The translations under genes were made by a program, and so were the position numbers. Positions 54,058 through 63,335 of a stretch of 64,000 nucleotides of DNA are shown here, piece after piece. The notes beneath the pieces are model-generated. The model was given only the letters and a program-made list of their open reading frames with translations, did no database searches and was not told where the DNA came from. Source of the DNA: Methylobacillus caricis (GTDB taxonomy: Bacteria; Pseudomonadota; Gammaproteobacteria; Burkholderiales; Methylophilaceae). Location of the stretch: the NCBI RefSeq assembly GCF_020532705.1, contig NZ_JAJAVD010000001.1, positions 1,798,001 to 1,862,000 of the forward strand. Reading direction: 5' to 3'. Each line of letters starts with the position of its first letter. The stretch's first letter is position 1.

Positions 54058-56685
54058 CTATTCTTTCTTGCCTATACCCACTTTTTTCCAATCTAGGTCA
54101 TAGGCAAGCCCTATCCATACGGCACGCGGCGCGCCTGGGCCGATGAATGTCGTATTGTTGTATGAAACATCACCATCAGCCTGCCTGCGGTAGTTTCCAC
54201 CCGCATCAAAAGGTGTTCTCCCCAGATCACCAGCCGTGGCATATTTCTTGTCAAAAATATTATCCGCTTTGACAAACAGGGTAAAACCGGCATCAAACCT
54301 ATAGCTCGCCCTCATATTGAATATGGCATAGCCAGGGATAGTCCCTTTGCCCAAATAATCATAGGTATCTACCCGATTAGAACCAACATAATAATTCCCT
54401 GCTGACCGTGGCCGATGCTCATTGTTTTCATTCCCGCGTACATAGGAGAATGAATGCATGATCATACTCAATGTGGCATCAAACCTGTCACTGAAGCGGT
54501 AATTCCAATTGGCTTGCACAATATGCCTTGGCATCCCAGGTAGACTATCTCCCGGCTTAATATTCACCAATGTTTGCAAGCTTGGAGGAGGTTCAACAAT
54601 ATGAGAGCTATTGTTAGGATTGACCGCTGTGGCAGGCGATTCGAACGTTGCTAGCAGATAGGTATAATTCACTCCAAACCGGCTTCTGCCCACCTCACCC
54701 CGGAACCCCATTTCTATGCCCTGCCGTAACGTTTCCCCGAAGTTATCGAATACGCCCCGGTTTTTACGTCCCAAGGGCATGAACAGAATGTCGTCCTTGA
54801 GCTCGGTTCGGAACAGACCCACATTCCAGCTAAATCCCTCCCCTATGCCTCGCATACCTATCTCATAGGCCGTAGAACGCACTTGCTTGAGATAAGGATC
54901 GGCAGATAATGAAGTGGGGATGGAACAACCATATTGATAATTGGTAGAGCCCAAACTGTCATCTTTTGTATAGTCACGCGCGCAACCTAATTCAATCACG
55001 GTGGGAATTCTGGCTCCACGGCTTATATTGCCGTACATAGATAGGCTGTCAAGCGCCTGCCATACCACACCAATCGCCGGGTTGAAGCTTCTGTAGTCAT
55101 AATCGCCATCTGTGCATATCCATCGCGCCAGATCTTGCTGCCCTGGTCCCAGTGGTCGACTCCCCTTGCAGTAATCACGACTAGGCTGGAACTGCTGATA
55201 GCCAAAATTATATAGACTCAAACCCCGGTCAGATATCAGCTTGTTTTTTACATTTGCCCAATTAAACCTTGCTCCATAAGTGATATGAAAATTATCCACT
55301 GGCGACCAGGTATCACTAAAAAACAATCCCTTGGTTCGGCTGCTGCCCGTCAAGTTATTTCTGATAATTGGGCGTGTAGCCGCTACAATTACCCAGGCCT
55401 CGTCATATAAAGCTGGGTCAACGTAATAAATCTCTCGACCAGGAGTCATTTCAGCAAGCTGCTGGGATTGTAAAAAGCGTATATCAGTAGTGTCATAGCT
55501 TGCCCCAGCCGTGATCTGGTGCTTATCCAGATCAAACATAGCCTGTAATGTCCAGCCTTTTGCCGCTTGATTCAAATCACTGAGATTGAACAAGCCCGTC
55601 AATCTATATGATGAGTCTAGCGCCATTCTGTTCACCTCATCATATGCATCCCCGCTTGTAGCCGTCTGATGCATCTTGCGCTTATATGCCATCGCAGAAA
55701 CCGAAATGTAATCATTGATATCCCAGCGGCCATTCAAATTATAGTGATTAAGTTTATTACCGGATTCGTCAGGAGATGTGAATACCCATTTGCGATTGGT
55801 CTCCGCCATCTCGAATGGCACCAATCCATTTCCCGTCAGCGCCGTCTCAACATTGAGCGCACTGAAGTTGAGTTCACCTTTTGGCAACTTGAGAGTCACA
55901 TTGTTATAGAGCTGCCTTAGGTTGCTGGGTGAGTTCTGACGCCAACCGTCTTCTTCAAAATGGTTGTAGGCCGTAAACAGGCCTAGCGTGCCGTTGTTAA
56001 TGCCATTAGAAATCTGCACTTGCTGGCGACCCCAGGCACCAGCAATCACTTCGCCGCGGGCATGGTTGTCGGTAAAGCCAGTCTTAGTACGGATTGCCAG
56101 AGCGCCGCCCAAGGTATTCAAGCCAAACAACGGACTGGAGCCAGGGAGCAAATCGATAGAAGCAATGGCATTCATGGGTAACAAATCCCAATTCACCACG
56201 TCTCCAAAGGCTTCATTGACCCGCACGCCATCCAGATAAACGGAAATTCCCTGCGGAGTGCCGATCATAGGAGAGGCGGTAAAACCACGGAAATTGAGAT
56301 CCTGCTGGAAGGGATTGCCGGCATAATCGTTGATACTCACCGATTGCATGTTGTTGTTCATAAATTCGGTGATATTGATGGCCCGAGATTCAGAAATCTC
56401 CTTGGCGGTAGCACTTTGGATATTGGTTGCAGATTGTTCACGATCTATCCCAACGCCAGGCAAGGGACTTACAATCCTCACCCTGGGGGCCCTGATTACG
56501 ATTTCCTGCACCCTGATAGCAGGCTCTGGCACTGCATTGGTACTATCGGCATCAACCTCCTGCTGAGTCTCAGCAGTCTCTTCAGCAGCAAGACTTAGTG
56601 CGGGACAGCCCCAAGCACAGACTGCTATCAGAAGAAAAAATAGCCTTAATCGACTGGCAAGCCCCAGCCTTGATTCTGCAAACAC
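54058..56685 (-). CDS. TonB-dependent outer-membrane receptor
   Basis: A 22-stranded barrel receptor of about 875 aa. After a signal peptide (ending near SLAAEETAE), the plug domain has ATAKEISESRAINITEFMNN, GFTASPMIGTPQGISVYLDG and GSSPLFGLNTLGGALAIRTK; the barrel runs to the C-terminus. Cys pairs (CARDYT...YQYGC, DYCKGS...ARWIC) suggest disulfides in external loops. The start is taken as GTG at 56685, because a strong GGAGGAGG site lies four bases before it; ATG codons at 56718-56706 have none. Ligand unknown; no FecIR or siderophore genes are adjacent. A TTGGCT array lies upstream. Confidence 0.9.
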   Translation of the reverse strand: MFAESRLGLASRLRLFFLLIAVCAWGCPALSLAAEETAETQQEVDADSTNAVPEPAIRVQEIVIRAPRVRIVSPLPGVGIDREQSATNIQSATAKEISESRAINITEFMNNNMQSVSINDYAGNPFQQDLNFRGFTASPMIGTPQGISVYLDGVRVNEAFGDVVNWDLLPMNAIASIDLLPGSSPLFGLNTLGGALAIRTKTGFTDNHARGEVIAGAWGRQQVQISNGINNGTLGLFTAYNHFEEDGWRQNSPSNLRQLYNNVTLKLPKGELNFSALNVETALTGNGLVPFEMAETNRKWVFTSPDESGNKLNHYNLNGRWDINDYISVSAMAYKRKMHQTATSGDAYDEVNRMALDSSYRLTGLFNLSDLNQAAKGWTLQAMFDLDKHQITAGASYDTTDIRFLQSQQLAEMTPGREIYYVDPALYDEAWVIVAATRPIIRNNLTGSSRTKGLFFSDTWSPVDNFHITYGARFNWANVKNKLISDRGLSLYNFGYQQFQPSRDYCKGSRPLGPGQQDLARWICTDGDYDYRSFNPAIGVVWQALDSLSMYGNISRGARIPTVIELGCARDYTKDDSLGSTNYQYGCSIPTSLSADPYLKQVRSTAYEIGMRGIGEGFSWNVGLFRTELKDDILFMPLGRKNRGVFDNFGETLRQGIEMGFRGEVGRSRFGVNYTYLLATFESPATAVNPNNSSHIVEPPPSLQTLVNIKPGDSLPGMPRHIVQANWNYRFSDRFDATLSMIMHSFSYVRGNENNEHRPRSAGNYYVGSNRVDTYDYLGKGTIPGYAIFNMRASYRFDAGFTLFVKADNIFDKKYATAGDLGRTPFDAGGNYRRQADGDVSYNNTTFIGPGAPRAVWIGLAYDLDWKKVGIGKKE

Positions 56686-56856
56686 GCGCCCTCCTCCAAA
56701 CTCCATAGCCATTAACATTTTATTTTTATTGAACTTGCGGCTTTTATAGCCAGCTTAGCAATGGGCAGCAAGAGTTGAGCCACATGAAAGAAAAGTCATC
56801 AAGCAATTGTTTATTATTAATAATATTGCTTTTTACACAGAAACAACTACGACCAA

Positions 56857-56937
56857 TTGGCTGCAAATTGGCTACTTATACAACCATGTGGTTATATACA
56901 GCCACCAATTGGCTGTGATTTATACTGGAAGTTGGCT
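56857..56937 (-). promoter_or_regulatory. phased TTGGCT repeats upstream of the TonB receptor
   Basis: Four TTGGCT hexamers (plus strand, starts 56857, 56868, 56909, 56932) spaced 11, 41 and 23 bp, close to whole helical turns, with CCAATTGGCT overlapping twice and the near-palindrome AACCATGTGGTT at 56882-56893 between them. They lie 170-250 bp before the receptor start, between it and the tRNA-Val terminator. A repressor/activator binding array is plausible. Confidence 0.45.
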
Positions 56938-56950
56938 GAGAAGAAACGCA

Positions 56951-56972
56951 AAAGCCACCTGACGGTGGCTTT
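56951..56972 (-). terminator. rho-independent terminator of tRNA-Val
   Basis: On the minus strand AAAGCCACC-GTCA-GGTGGCTTT followed by TGCGTTTC, directly after the tRNA-Val 3' end. Confidence 0.85.
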
Positions 56973-56979
56973 GGAATTT

Positions 56980-57056
<77 letters not shown>

Positions 57057-57087
57057 GTATGTTCTTGATCGAACAAAAGAGCTGCGC

Positions 57088-57116
57088 ATTCTAGCGCAAT
57101 GTCACTGCCCAGGCAA
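57088..57116 (-). promoter_or_regulatory. sigma-70 promoter of tRNA-Val
   Basis: On the minus strand TTGCCT, 17 bp, TAGAAT, giving a start about 25 bp before the tRNA 5' end. Confidence 0.72.
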
Positions 57117-57181
57117 TGTGATTTTTACTGAGTCACTTCAAAATCTCCCGTGAAATCAGCATACGACATGAACGCTACCGC

Positions 57182-57187
57182 TATAAT
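57182..57187 (+). promoter_or_regulatory. -10-like box at the oxygenase gene start
   Basis: A perfect TATAAT immediately before the first ATG; no good -35 hexamer at 16-18 bp. A functional promoter here would make the first possible ATG untranslated. Confidence 0.35.
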
Positions 57188-57850
57188 ATGGCTAAACAGA
57201 TGATCACCGTCATGACTTCCAATACCTTTCCCACCAGCAAGATAGACCAGATTATTGAAGGCATTGCCGAGCATGGCTATGCCGTGATTCCGGGTTTCTT
57301 TCCTGCAGATTTTATTGCTGCGCTCAGGGAAGAAGCGCACCAACTGCATCATGCCGGCGCGATGCAAGGCGCAACGACGGGCAGGGAAGACACGGCAAAA
57401 CTCGATACTGCCACTCGGGGAGATTTGATACACTGGCTCGACGATGCCCAATCCAGCGCTGCGCAACAGGCGTTTTTTGCCACAATGGAACAGTTGCGTG
57501 AAGCATTGAATCGCCATCTGTACCTGGGCCTCTTTGAACTTGAGAACCATTTCGCCATTTATCCACCCGGCGCCATTTACCGCAAGCACCTGGATCAATT
57601 CCGCGGCAATGAAGAAAGACAGATCAGTTGTATCCTGTATCTTAATGATAATTGGAAAATTGATGACGGCGGCGCTCTGCGTATCTATATGGATGGCACT
57701 GCCGAACCATCAGTTATCGACGTATTGCCGGAAAGCGGCACCTTGGCGGTATTTATGTCTGGCCGTTTCTGGCATGAAGTTTTACCCGCAAGGCGCGAAC
57801 GCATGAGCCTGACTGGGTGGTTCAGGAAACGAGGCACTAACCTCTCATGA
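57188..57850 (+). CDS. 2OG-Fe(II) oxygenase-like protein
   Basis: A protein of about 212-220 aa with the iron-binding His-X-Asp...His pattern of the prolyl 4-hydroxylase-like family: YRKHLDQF (His and Asp), FWHEVLPA (distal His) and RMSLTGWFR (Arg that binds 2-oxoglutarate). Oxidises an unknown substrate with O2 and 2OG. The start is uncertain: a TATAAT -10-like box (57182-57187) directly abuts the ATG at 57188, so if it is the promoter, translation must begin at 57200 or 57212. Its stop overlaps the PLP decarboxylase gene by four bases (ATGA). Confidence 0.8.
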   Translation: MAKQMITVMTSNTFPTSKIDQIIEGIAEHGYAVIPGFFPADFIAALREEAHQLHHAGAMQGATTGREDTAKLDTATRGDLIHWLDDAQSSAAQQAFFATMEQLREALNRHLYLGLFELENHFAIYPPGAIYRKHLDQFRGNEERQISCILYLNDNWKIDDGGALRIYMDGTAEPSVIDVLPESGTLAVFMSGRFWHEVLPARRERMSLTGWFRKRGTNLS

Positions 57851-59307
57851 GCCAGCAAAAAGACTGGCTCAACCAGATGTTCGACATCGAGGATTTCCGT
57901 CGCACCGGCCACGCATTGATAGATATGCTAGCCAACCGGATATCAGCCGATATTGCTGGTGAATCGAATATTCTCGACTGGCAATCTCCTCAAGCAGCGG
58001 ATATGAACTGGCAACACTCTCTGCCGGAGCATCCAACGTTAGACAGCAAAGGCTTGCTGAAATGGCTGGAACAACAAGTCATCTCACGAAACCTTGCCGT
58101 ACATCACCCTCACAATTTTGGCCATCAAGTTGCCGCCCCTTTACCACTAGCCGCCCTATGCGACCTGGTAGCTGCGTTGACCAATCAGGCAATGGTGGTT
58201 TACGAAACAGGCCCCAGCGCCACCATGATAGAGCGCCAGGTCATACGTTGGCTCAACAGGGCTGTGGGCTGGACTGCAGGTGACGGAGTACTGACATCAG
58301 GTGGTGCCCAGGCTAACTTGACCGCGCTATTGGCCGCACGACAACATGCAACAGACGTATGGCAAAAGGGCATGAACGATAGCAGGCCCATGCGTATTCT
58401 GGCCTCAGACTTTTCCCATTATGCCATCAGCCGTGCCGCCGGCATCATGGGTTTGGGCACCCAGGCTGTGATAGCAATCGAGGTGGATAGTAATGGGCGC
58501 ATGTTGCCGGATGTCTTACAAGCAGCACATGAACAATGCCTGGCTAGAAATGAAATCGTCATGGCCATCGTGGCAACTGCGGGTTGCACCCCCACAGGCA
58601 GCATTGATCCATTGCAAGCCATTGGCGAATATTGCCAGCGCCACGAATTATGGTTGCATGTCGATGGCGCCCATGGCGCCTCGGCATTGCTTTCAGACCA
58701 GCACAAACATGCCTTGCAGGGCGTCACCATGGCAAGGTCCGTTGTATGGGATGGGCACAAGCTGATGTATATGCCTGCCACTGTCTCTGCCGTGCTGTTC
58801 CGCAACAAGGATGACAGTTACAAGGCCTTTGCGCAGGATGCCTCATACTTGTTTCAGGGCGATCACCACGAAGATGAATCCTTCAACATCAGCTATCGCA
58901 CGCTGGAATGTACCAAGCGCATGATGGGGCTTAAATTATGGGCCGCATTTAACTTATATGGACGGCAAGGCATGGCTGCGCTGATTGACCATGCATGGGC
59001 CCAAGCCAGGACATTTGCAAGCAAGATCAAGCAGAAATCTGGGTTTGAGCTACTGATGGAGCCAGATACCAATATCGTCTGTTTTCGCTATCAGTACCCA
59101 AATATCACCCTTGAAAAATCAAGCAAATTGCAAAGTCAGATCAGGCAAAGTATTGTTGAAAGTGGAAGTTTTCACCTGACACAAGTCGAAATCAATGGCG
59201 TGATTTGGTTACGCAGCACTTTGATGAATCCATTTAGCACTGAGGCGGATATGGATGAACTGCTGGATACTATCAGCCAAACAGCGCTAGCGCTTTCATC
59301 TCGTTAA
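57847..59307 (+). CDS. PLP-dependent group II amino acid decarboxylase
   Basis: A 486-aa decarboxylase of the aromatic amino acid/glutamate/diaminobutyrate decarboxylase superfamily. The active-site Lys is in VVWDGHKLMYMPATVS (Asp-Gly-His-Lys), the cofactor carboxylate-type Asp in LWLHVDGAHGASALL and the substrate-side motif HPHNFGHQVAAPLPLAAL; GGAQANLTALLAAR is the PLP phosphate-binding loop. The amino acid it acts on is not readable from the sequence. Translationally coupled to the oxygenase-like gene, so the two may modify the same compound in sequence. Confidence 0.87.
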   Translation: MSQQKDWLNQMFDIEDFRRTGHALIDMLANRISADIAGESNILDWQSPQAADMNWQHSLPEHPTLDSKGLLKWLEQQVISRNLAVHHPHNFGHQVAAPLPLAALCDLVAALTNQAMVVYETGPSATMIERQVIRWLNRAVGWTAGDGVLTSGGAQANLTALLAARQHATDVWQKGMNDSRPMRILASDFSHYAISRAAGIMGLGTQAVIAIEVDSNGRMLPDVLQAAHEQCLARNEIVMAIVATAGCTPTGSIDPLQAIGEYCQRHELWLHVDGAHGASALLSDQHKHALQGVTMARSVVWDGHKLMYMPATVSAVLFRNKDDSYKAFAQDASYLFQGDHHEDESFNISYRTLECTKRMMGLKLWAAFNLYGRQGMAALIDHAWAQARTFASKIKQKSGFELLMEPDTNIVCFRYQYPNITLEKSSKLQSQIRQSIVESGSFHLTQVEINGVIWLRSTLMNPFSTEADMDELLDTISQTALALSSR

Positions 59308-59327
59308 GGAATTGATATTTTCCAACA

Positions 59328-59349
59328 AAAAGGGGCAGAAGCCCCTTTT
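59328..59349. terminator. bidirectional rho-independent terminator
   Basis: AAAAGGGGC-AGAA-GCCCCTTTT between the convergent decarboxylase and mxaD genes. The A/T flanks suit termination in both directions. Confidence 0.88.
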
Positions 59350-59367
59350 ATTAATGCAGCCAGTAAA

Positions 59368-59871
59368 TTACTTACCAGCCTCCAGGCCAGCCAGGCCAGC
59401 CTTGATAAATCCATCTACCGCATTCTGTGCAGTTTCGTCATCCTGACCTTCAGGCGGTTCATTCCCTGTATCGAAGCGATAAAAACGTGCCATCCAGCTT
59501 ACCTTGGCATTGCTGCCGTCGGCATCAACCTTGATCCGACCGGTCAAGGAGCTCACAGGTAACGCCTCCAAGGCAATTTCACCACCCAGACGATAAGATA
59601 AAGTCTTGTTGGCCACATCCAGCTCATCCACTTGTTGCTGGATCTTGCCACCATTTTTCAGGGTGATATTGCTGGTTTTGTCGTCCACCTTCTCGCAAGC
59701 GGTGACTTCAGGGTGCCATTTGGCAATAGCGCAAGGCTCGGAAACCTTTGCCCAGACACTTTCTGCATTGGCCTTGACTGTCACGGTTTCATCCGTCTTG
59801 CGTGGAGTTGGCCCGTGTGCCAACGCAGGTGTGGCAATTGCCAGACTTAATATTGCAATCAGTAATTTCAT
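59368..59871 (-). CDS. mxaD: MxaD, periplasmic SRPBCC-family methanol dehydrogenase accessory protein
   Basis: A 167-aa SRPBCC (START-like) protein with a signal peptide KLLIAILSLAIATPALAHG. Core: ETVTVKANAESVWAKVSEPC and IAKWHPEVTACEKVDDKTSN. MxaD was described in methylotrophs as a protein that stimulates electron transfer from methanol dehydrogenase to cytochrome cL. ATG at 59871 overlaps the mxaL stop (ATGA); upstream frame extension lacks a signal. It is the last gene of this mxa group, followed by a terminator. Confidence 0.9.
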   Translation of the reverse strand: MKLLIAILSLAIATPALAHGPTPRKTDETVTVKANAESVWAKVSEPCAIAKWHPEVTACEKVDDKTSNITLKNGGKIQQQVDELDVANKTLSYRLGGEIALEALPVSSLTGRIKVDADGSNAKVSWMARFYRFDTGNEPPEGQDDETAQNAVDGFIKAGLAGLEAGK

Positions 59872-60899
59872 CTTTTCTTGAACCTCAAATGTTGTTGAAC
59901 GAAACTGAAAAATCTTGGTGGCATAAAAAACGCCAGAATCAACAGCAAAGCAGGCAGGGCAAACCAAGGGCGCAAATCAGTTTTTCCTGAACGCCAACTT
60001 GCCATATTGGTTGATGTCACATCACGTGCAAAACCTCGCAGTGAACCCAGGCGCCCATAATCCAGGCCTGTAATTTCTGCCAAATGCTTCAAGGTTTTTT
60101 CATCCAGACCGGAAAGGTTGGCCTGGGTATCCTCGGCGGGATTACGGCCATGAGAGGCATTCCGCCGGTTGAGGCCATCATCATCTTCCACCACCTCCAT
60201 GTCCTTCTCCATGCTTTCCACAGATTTGGAAGTGAACATGCCAAAGGTGGCAAAGCGCATGACTTCCTCCAACTCCCAATAGCCAATGATATTGTCATGC
60301 TCATCAAGCTTGGGAATACGGCTCAGCTCCTCCTTGCCAGTACCGGCCAATATGCCCCTCACTTCTCCAGGCTTGCCTTCAAACTTTGGCAGGTAATCCG
60401 GATTGGATGGGGGTGCCTGATGGCCATCAGTAAAGAACGCCAAATGTGTATTCTGGCCCAGCTTGGCGGTCAGATCGACGGCGCTAAGCACGCCATGGGT
60501 AATAAACGAGTCCGCAGCCCATGCCATGCGCCAGTCCATATGATCTATAGTCTGATCCAGGGCCGAGAAATGAGCGCATACCTCAAGCGGCTGCACAATA
60601 TTCTGCGTACCACGTTCGGTAAACATACCTAATGCCACAGTGGACCCGCACGGCATATCCCGCAACGCCTCGCGCATGGCCTTTTTTGAATATTCCAGAC
60701 GACTGACGCTTTTGCCATCGACGGTGTAATCACGCACATTCATGCTTTGCGTGATATCCAGCACAAAGAACCAGTCAAACACACGGCGAGGTAATGTAGC
60801 GTGTGGTTGAAACATGCAGAGGACCAACAGGAATACTGTAGCCAGCATCAATCTGCCGCGCAGATCCAGATTGGAAAGCTTGAAGCGACGCAAGATCAA
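59868..60899 (-). CDS. mxaL: MxaL, VWA-domain methanol dehydrogenase maturation protein
   Basis: A 343-aa membrane protein with an N-terminal anchor (RLMLATVFLLVLCMFQPHAT), a von Willebrand A domain carrying a MIDAS-like FVLDITQSMNVRDYTVDG (Asp-X-Thr-X-Ser) and a C-terminal helix (ALPALLLILAFFMPPRFFSF). In methylotrophs mxaL, together with mxaA, C and K, is needed to insert Ca2+ in methanol dehydrogenase. Overlaps mxaK by four bases. Confidence 0.92.
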   Translation of the reverse strand: MILRRFKLSNLDLRGRLMLATVFLLVLCMFQPHATLPRRVFDWFFVLDITQSMNVRDYTVDGKSVSRLEYSKKAMREALRDMPCGSTVALGMFTERGTQNIVQPLEVCAHFSALDQTIDHMDWRMAWAADSFITHGVLSAVDLTAKLGQNTHLAFFTDGHQAPPSNPDYLPKFEGKPGEVRGILAGTGKEELSRIPKLDEHDNIIGYWELEEVMRFATFGMFTSKSVESMEKDMEVVEDDDGLNRRNASHGRNPAEDTQANLSGLDEKTLKHLAEITGLDYGRLGSLRGFARDVTSTNMASWRSGKTDLRPWFALPALLLILAFFMPPRFFSFVQQHLRFKKR

Positions 60900-61468
60900 G
60901 GCATCCCTCTAGGAAAACCGGGGATGGAGGGCCATCCGTCAGGACGCTTTTCTGCTTCATCAACTTCATCGTCATCTTCGTTATACCGGTTGGGAGTCTT
61001 CACGCCGGCGAAAGAGGGAGAAAGCCTGAGCGCCAGCTCAAGATTATATTTGGCATCTATCCAGTCAGGGTCTATCAATAATGCCTTGCTGTAGTTTTCC
61101 TTGCACAGGGCCATCAATGGTCCCACTTTGTCCCAGGCAACATAGCCTTCATTTTCGAGGATTTCCACACTCTGGCTTAAATACAGATTGCCAGAGTTAA
61201 AATAGGCCGCCTTGCGTATAGCATCATTACCCTTGGCAGCAGCTTCTATATAAAGCTCCAGCGCCTTTTCCACCTGCCCCTTGTCCGCCAGCAGCCAGGC
61301 ATCGGCAAACAATTCGCGCGCCGACTTGCCGCCCTGCACTTCCTCCGTAGCCAGCTTCTGATTATAGGTATGTGCTTTGTATAAATTCATGCCAGTCCAC
61401 ACCTGCGCTACAAGAGAGAGCGCCAGCAATAACAGCATCCATGGGAAAAGCCTTAAACGGCGCGCCAT
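60896..61468 (-). CDS. mxaK: MxaK, methanol dehydrogenase maturation protein
   Basis: A 190-aa protein with one N-terminal helix (RLRLFPWMLLLLALSLVAQV) and a TPR-like periplasmic part (ADKGQVEKALELYIEAAAKG, ALLIDPDWIDAKYNLELALR). Sits between mxaC and mxaL with overlaps on both sides (16 bp and 4 bp). Essential for active methanol dehydrogenase in model methylotrophs; molecular role undefined. Confidence 0.9.
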   Translation of the reverse strand: MARRLRLFPWMLLLLALSLVAQVWTGMNLYKAHTYNQKLATEEVQGGKSARELFADAWLLADKGQVEKALELYIEAAAKGNDAIRKAAYFNSGNLYLSQSVEILENEGYVAWDKVGPLMALCKENYSKALLIDPDWIDAKYNLELALRLSPSFAGVKTPNRYNEDDDEVDEAEKRPDGWPSIPGFPRGMP

Positions 61469-62454
61469 TTTTTAACCTCCGTCAGGTGTAAGGCAAAGAG
61501 CGTTGCAGCACACAGCAACGCAATTAAATAAAAAACCCAGCTCAAGTCTTGTCTGGCTGCAGCTTCATAATATTTGACCGGCTGGTTCTTCAAACGTGAT
61601 ATGTCAGCCAGCGCTTCTTCCACCGCCTGAGGGCTTTCCGCCTCGTAAACATGGTAGTTCACGCCCAGTGACTGGAAATACTCATGCAGTTGATACTCCG
61701 GAAAAGCATCCCGGTTTTCATCTTCAGGCGCATCCTTGAGGCTGGCCCCATTGGCAGAGCGCAAATATACCCAGTACAAGGAGGCGCCCTGGCGATGGAA
61801 CATCTCACGTAACAGATCTTGTGTTTTCACATCCAGATGCGCCCCACCGTCAGACACCAGTAAAATGGCACGCGCGCCAGTGACTGGCCTGCCTTCAAAA
61901 TAATCCAGCGCCATGCCCAACCCACGGGCAACAGCAGTAAACCCCATGCCCCCCGCCTCTGTTGCACGCAAGGCTGCCAGCACAGCTTCCCGGTCTCCGC
62001 CCAAAGGGGCAACCAGGATGGGGGAGGTGCTAAATGTCACCATGCCCAGCAGATCTTCACGGCTTTGGCTGACAAAAGACTGCAACACACGCCTGGCAGC
62101 TGCCATTTTTGATTCACTGTCACTCTTGGCTGTATCGGCAAAGCTGTCGTTCATACTGGCACTACGATCCAGCACGATCATCACATGGGCGCCACGGCCA
62201 ACCTTTTCCAGCCGTTGCTCACCCCAATATGGCCCGGACATGGCAATTGCCAAAGTGGCTATCGCAAGTGAGCCAGCCCAGCGCCAGAGCCGCTCAATCC
62301 ATACCGAAAGTTCATCTTCTGGCAACCTGGAAACCGATGGATAAGGAAATGCCGCATGCCCGCGTACCATCAAAGGTACCAGAGCCAACACCAGCAAAAA
62401 CAACCAAGCCGGAGAATGCAATCCTGCACCGGTACTTTGCAGAAACTCGCTCAC
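61453..62454 (-). CDS. mxaC: MxaC, VWA-domain methanol dehydrogenase maturation protein
   Basis: A 333-aa membrane protein: two helices at the N-terminus (GLHSPAWLFLLVLALVPLMV and AGSLAIATLAIAMSGPYWG), a VWA domain with a complete MIDAS start MIVLDRSASMNDSFA (Asp-X-Ser-X-Ser) and a C-terminal helix (YLIALLCAATLFALHL). Partner of MxaL/MxaA in calcium insertion and enzyme assembly. Overlaps mxaA and mxaK. Confidence 0.92.
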   Translation of the reverse strand: MSEFLQSTGAGLHSPAWLFLLVLALVPLMVRGHAAFPYPSVSRLPEDELSVWIERLWRWAGSLAIATLAIAMSGPYWGEQRLEKVGRGAHVMIVLDRSASMNDSFADTAKSDSESKMAAARRVLQSFVSQSREDLLGMVTFSTSPILVAPLGGDREAVLAALRATEAGGMGFTAVARGLGMALDYFEGRPVTGARAILLVSDGGAHLDVKTQDLLREMFHRQGASLYWVYLRSANGASLKDAPEDENRDAFPEYQLHEYFQSLGVNYHVYEAESPQAVEEALADISRLKNQPVKYYEAAARQDLSWVFYLIALLCAATLFALHLTEVKKWRAV

Positions 62455-63335
62455 GGTGTCTCCAACAGACTGAGCTGGCGTGCCAGCTTATCAACCTGGA
62501 TGTAAGACATGCCGTCCGTTTTTCCGGCAAAAAACACCTGCTGTGTGGCCAAAAAGAACTGTTCAATTTCTGCTTTTCGCACTTGCAATTCGGGCCGTGC
62601 AGCAAACAACGGCAACAGGGTTTCATAGGTCACAGCGTTGCTGGCATACACGTTGAATGCCCGACTCAATATGCGCATGGAAGATTGCAACCTGGCAAGT
62701 TCATCCTGTTCATTGCGGGCACGGTGTATATCCCGCGCCGCCTGGCGGAATGGTGAAGCACGCCCGCCAAAAATAGGTAACAGATCAAAGCGCCAGGCAA
62801 AATAAATTCCTGCAATCCCCAGCCCAGTCAAGGCAAACACCATCTGCTGCCATATGGGTTCAAGCGGCTCTGGCTGAGGTGCGATTGCCTCACGCGGCGT
62901 TGCCTGCTCCTTAGTGAGCATAGTGGGTAGCATGGGAGCCATCAGTACCTCGGCGGCCTGTAACCTGGCGACCAATACATCATTACCCTTGCGAAAATTG
63001 AGCTCAAGAGCGCGTAGGGGAATTGGGCGTACATCGCGCAATGTACGGAATACCTGCCAGTCAAACCTCATCACATGTTTCAGGCTGCCATTCACCTTCT
63101 GGGTCTGAATATCCACCTTGCGCAACTCAATATGGGCTCCAGCCCCCAGCTTCTTGGGCAAGGAAGACTCATCAAGCACATATCCTTCAGGGGTAATCAC
63201 CTCAACCCGCTGCTCGACAATATCCCCGATACGATAACCAACATCGCGAACAAGCGACTGCGCATTGACGCTTTTCTCAGCGGCAAATGCTGGCAATGCC
63301 AGCAATAGTAAAGGCAACAGTAAACGTATCATCAA
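62451..63335 (-). CDS. mxaA: MxaA, methanol dehydrogenase calcium-insertion protein
   Basis: A 294-aa protein with a signal peptide (MMIRLLLPLLLLALPAFAAE), a periplasmic beta-rich domain (about 20-130: VRDVGYRIGDIVEQRVEVIT) and a helix (MVFALTGLGIAGIYFAWRF) before a cytoplasmic C-terminal segment. Required for Ca2+ incorporation in the MxaFI enzyme. Overlaps mxaS and mxaC by four bases each. Confidence 0.92.
   Translation of the reverse strand: MMIRLLLPLLLLALPAFAAEKSVNAQSLVRDVGYRIGDIVEQRVEVITPEGYVLDESSLPKKLGAGAHIELRKVDIQTQKVNGSLKHVMRFDWQVFRTLRDVRPIPLRALELNFRKGNDVLVARLQAAEVLMAPMLPTMLTKEQATPREAIAPQPEPLEPIWQQMVFALTGLGIAGIYFAWRFDLLPIFGGRASPFRQAARDIHRARNEQDELARLQSSMRILSRAFNVYASNAVTYETLLPLFAARPELQVRKAEIEQFFLATQQVFFAGKTDGMSYIQVDKLARQLSLLETP

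Noticed and set aside
53879-54091. Short minus-strand frame overlapping the end of the TonB receptor
   Set aside because: It spans the receptor's terminator hairpin and has no ribosome-binding site or protein features.
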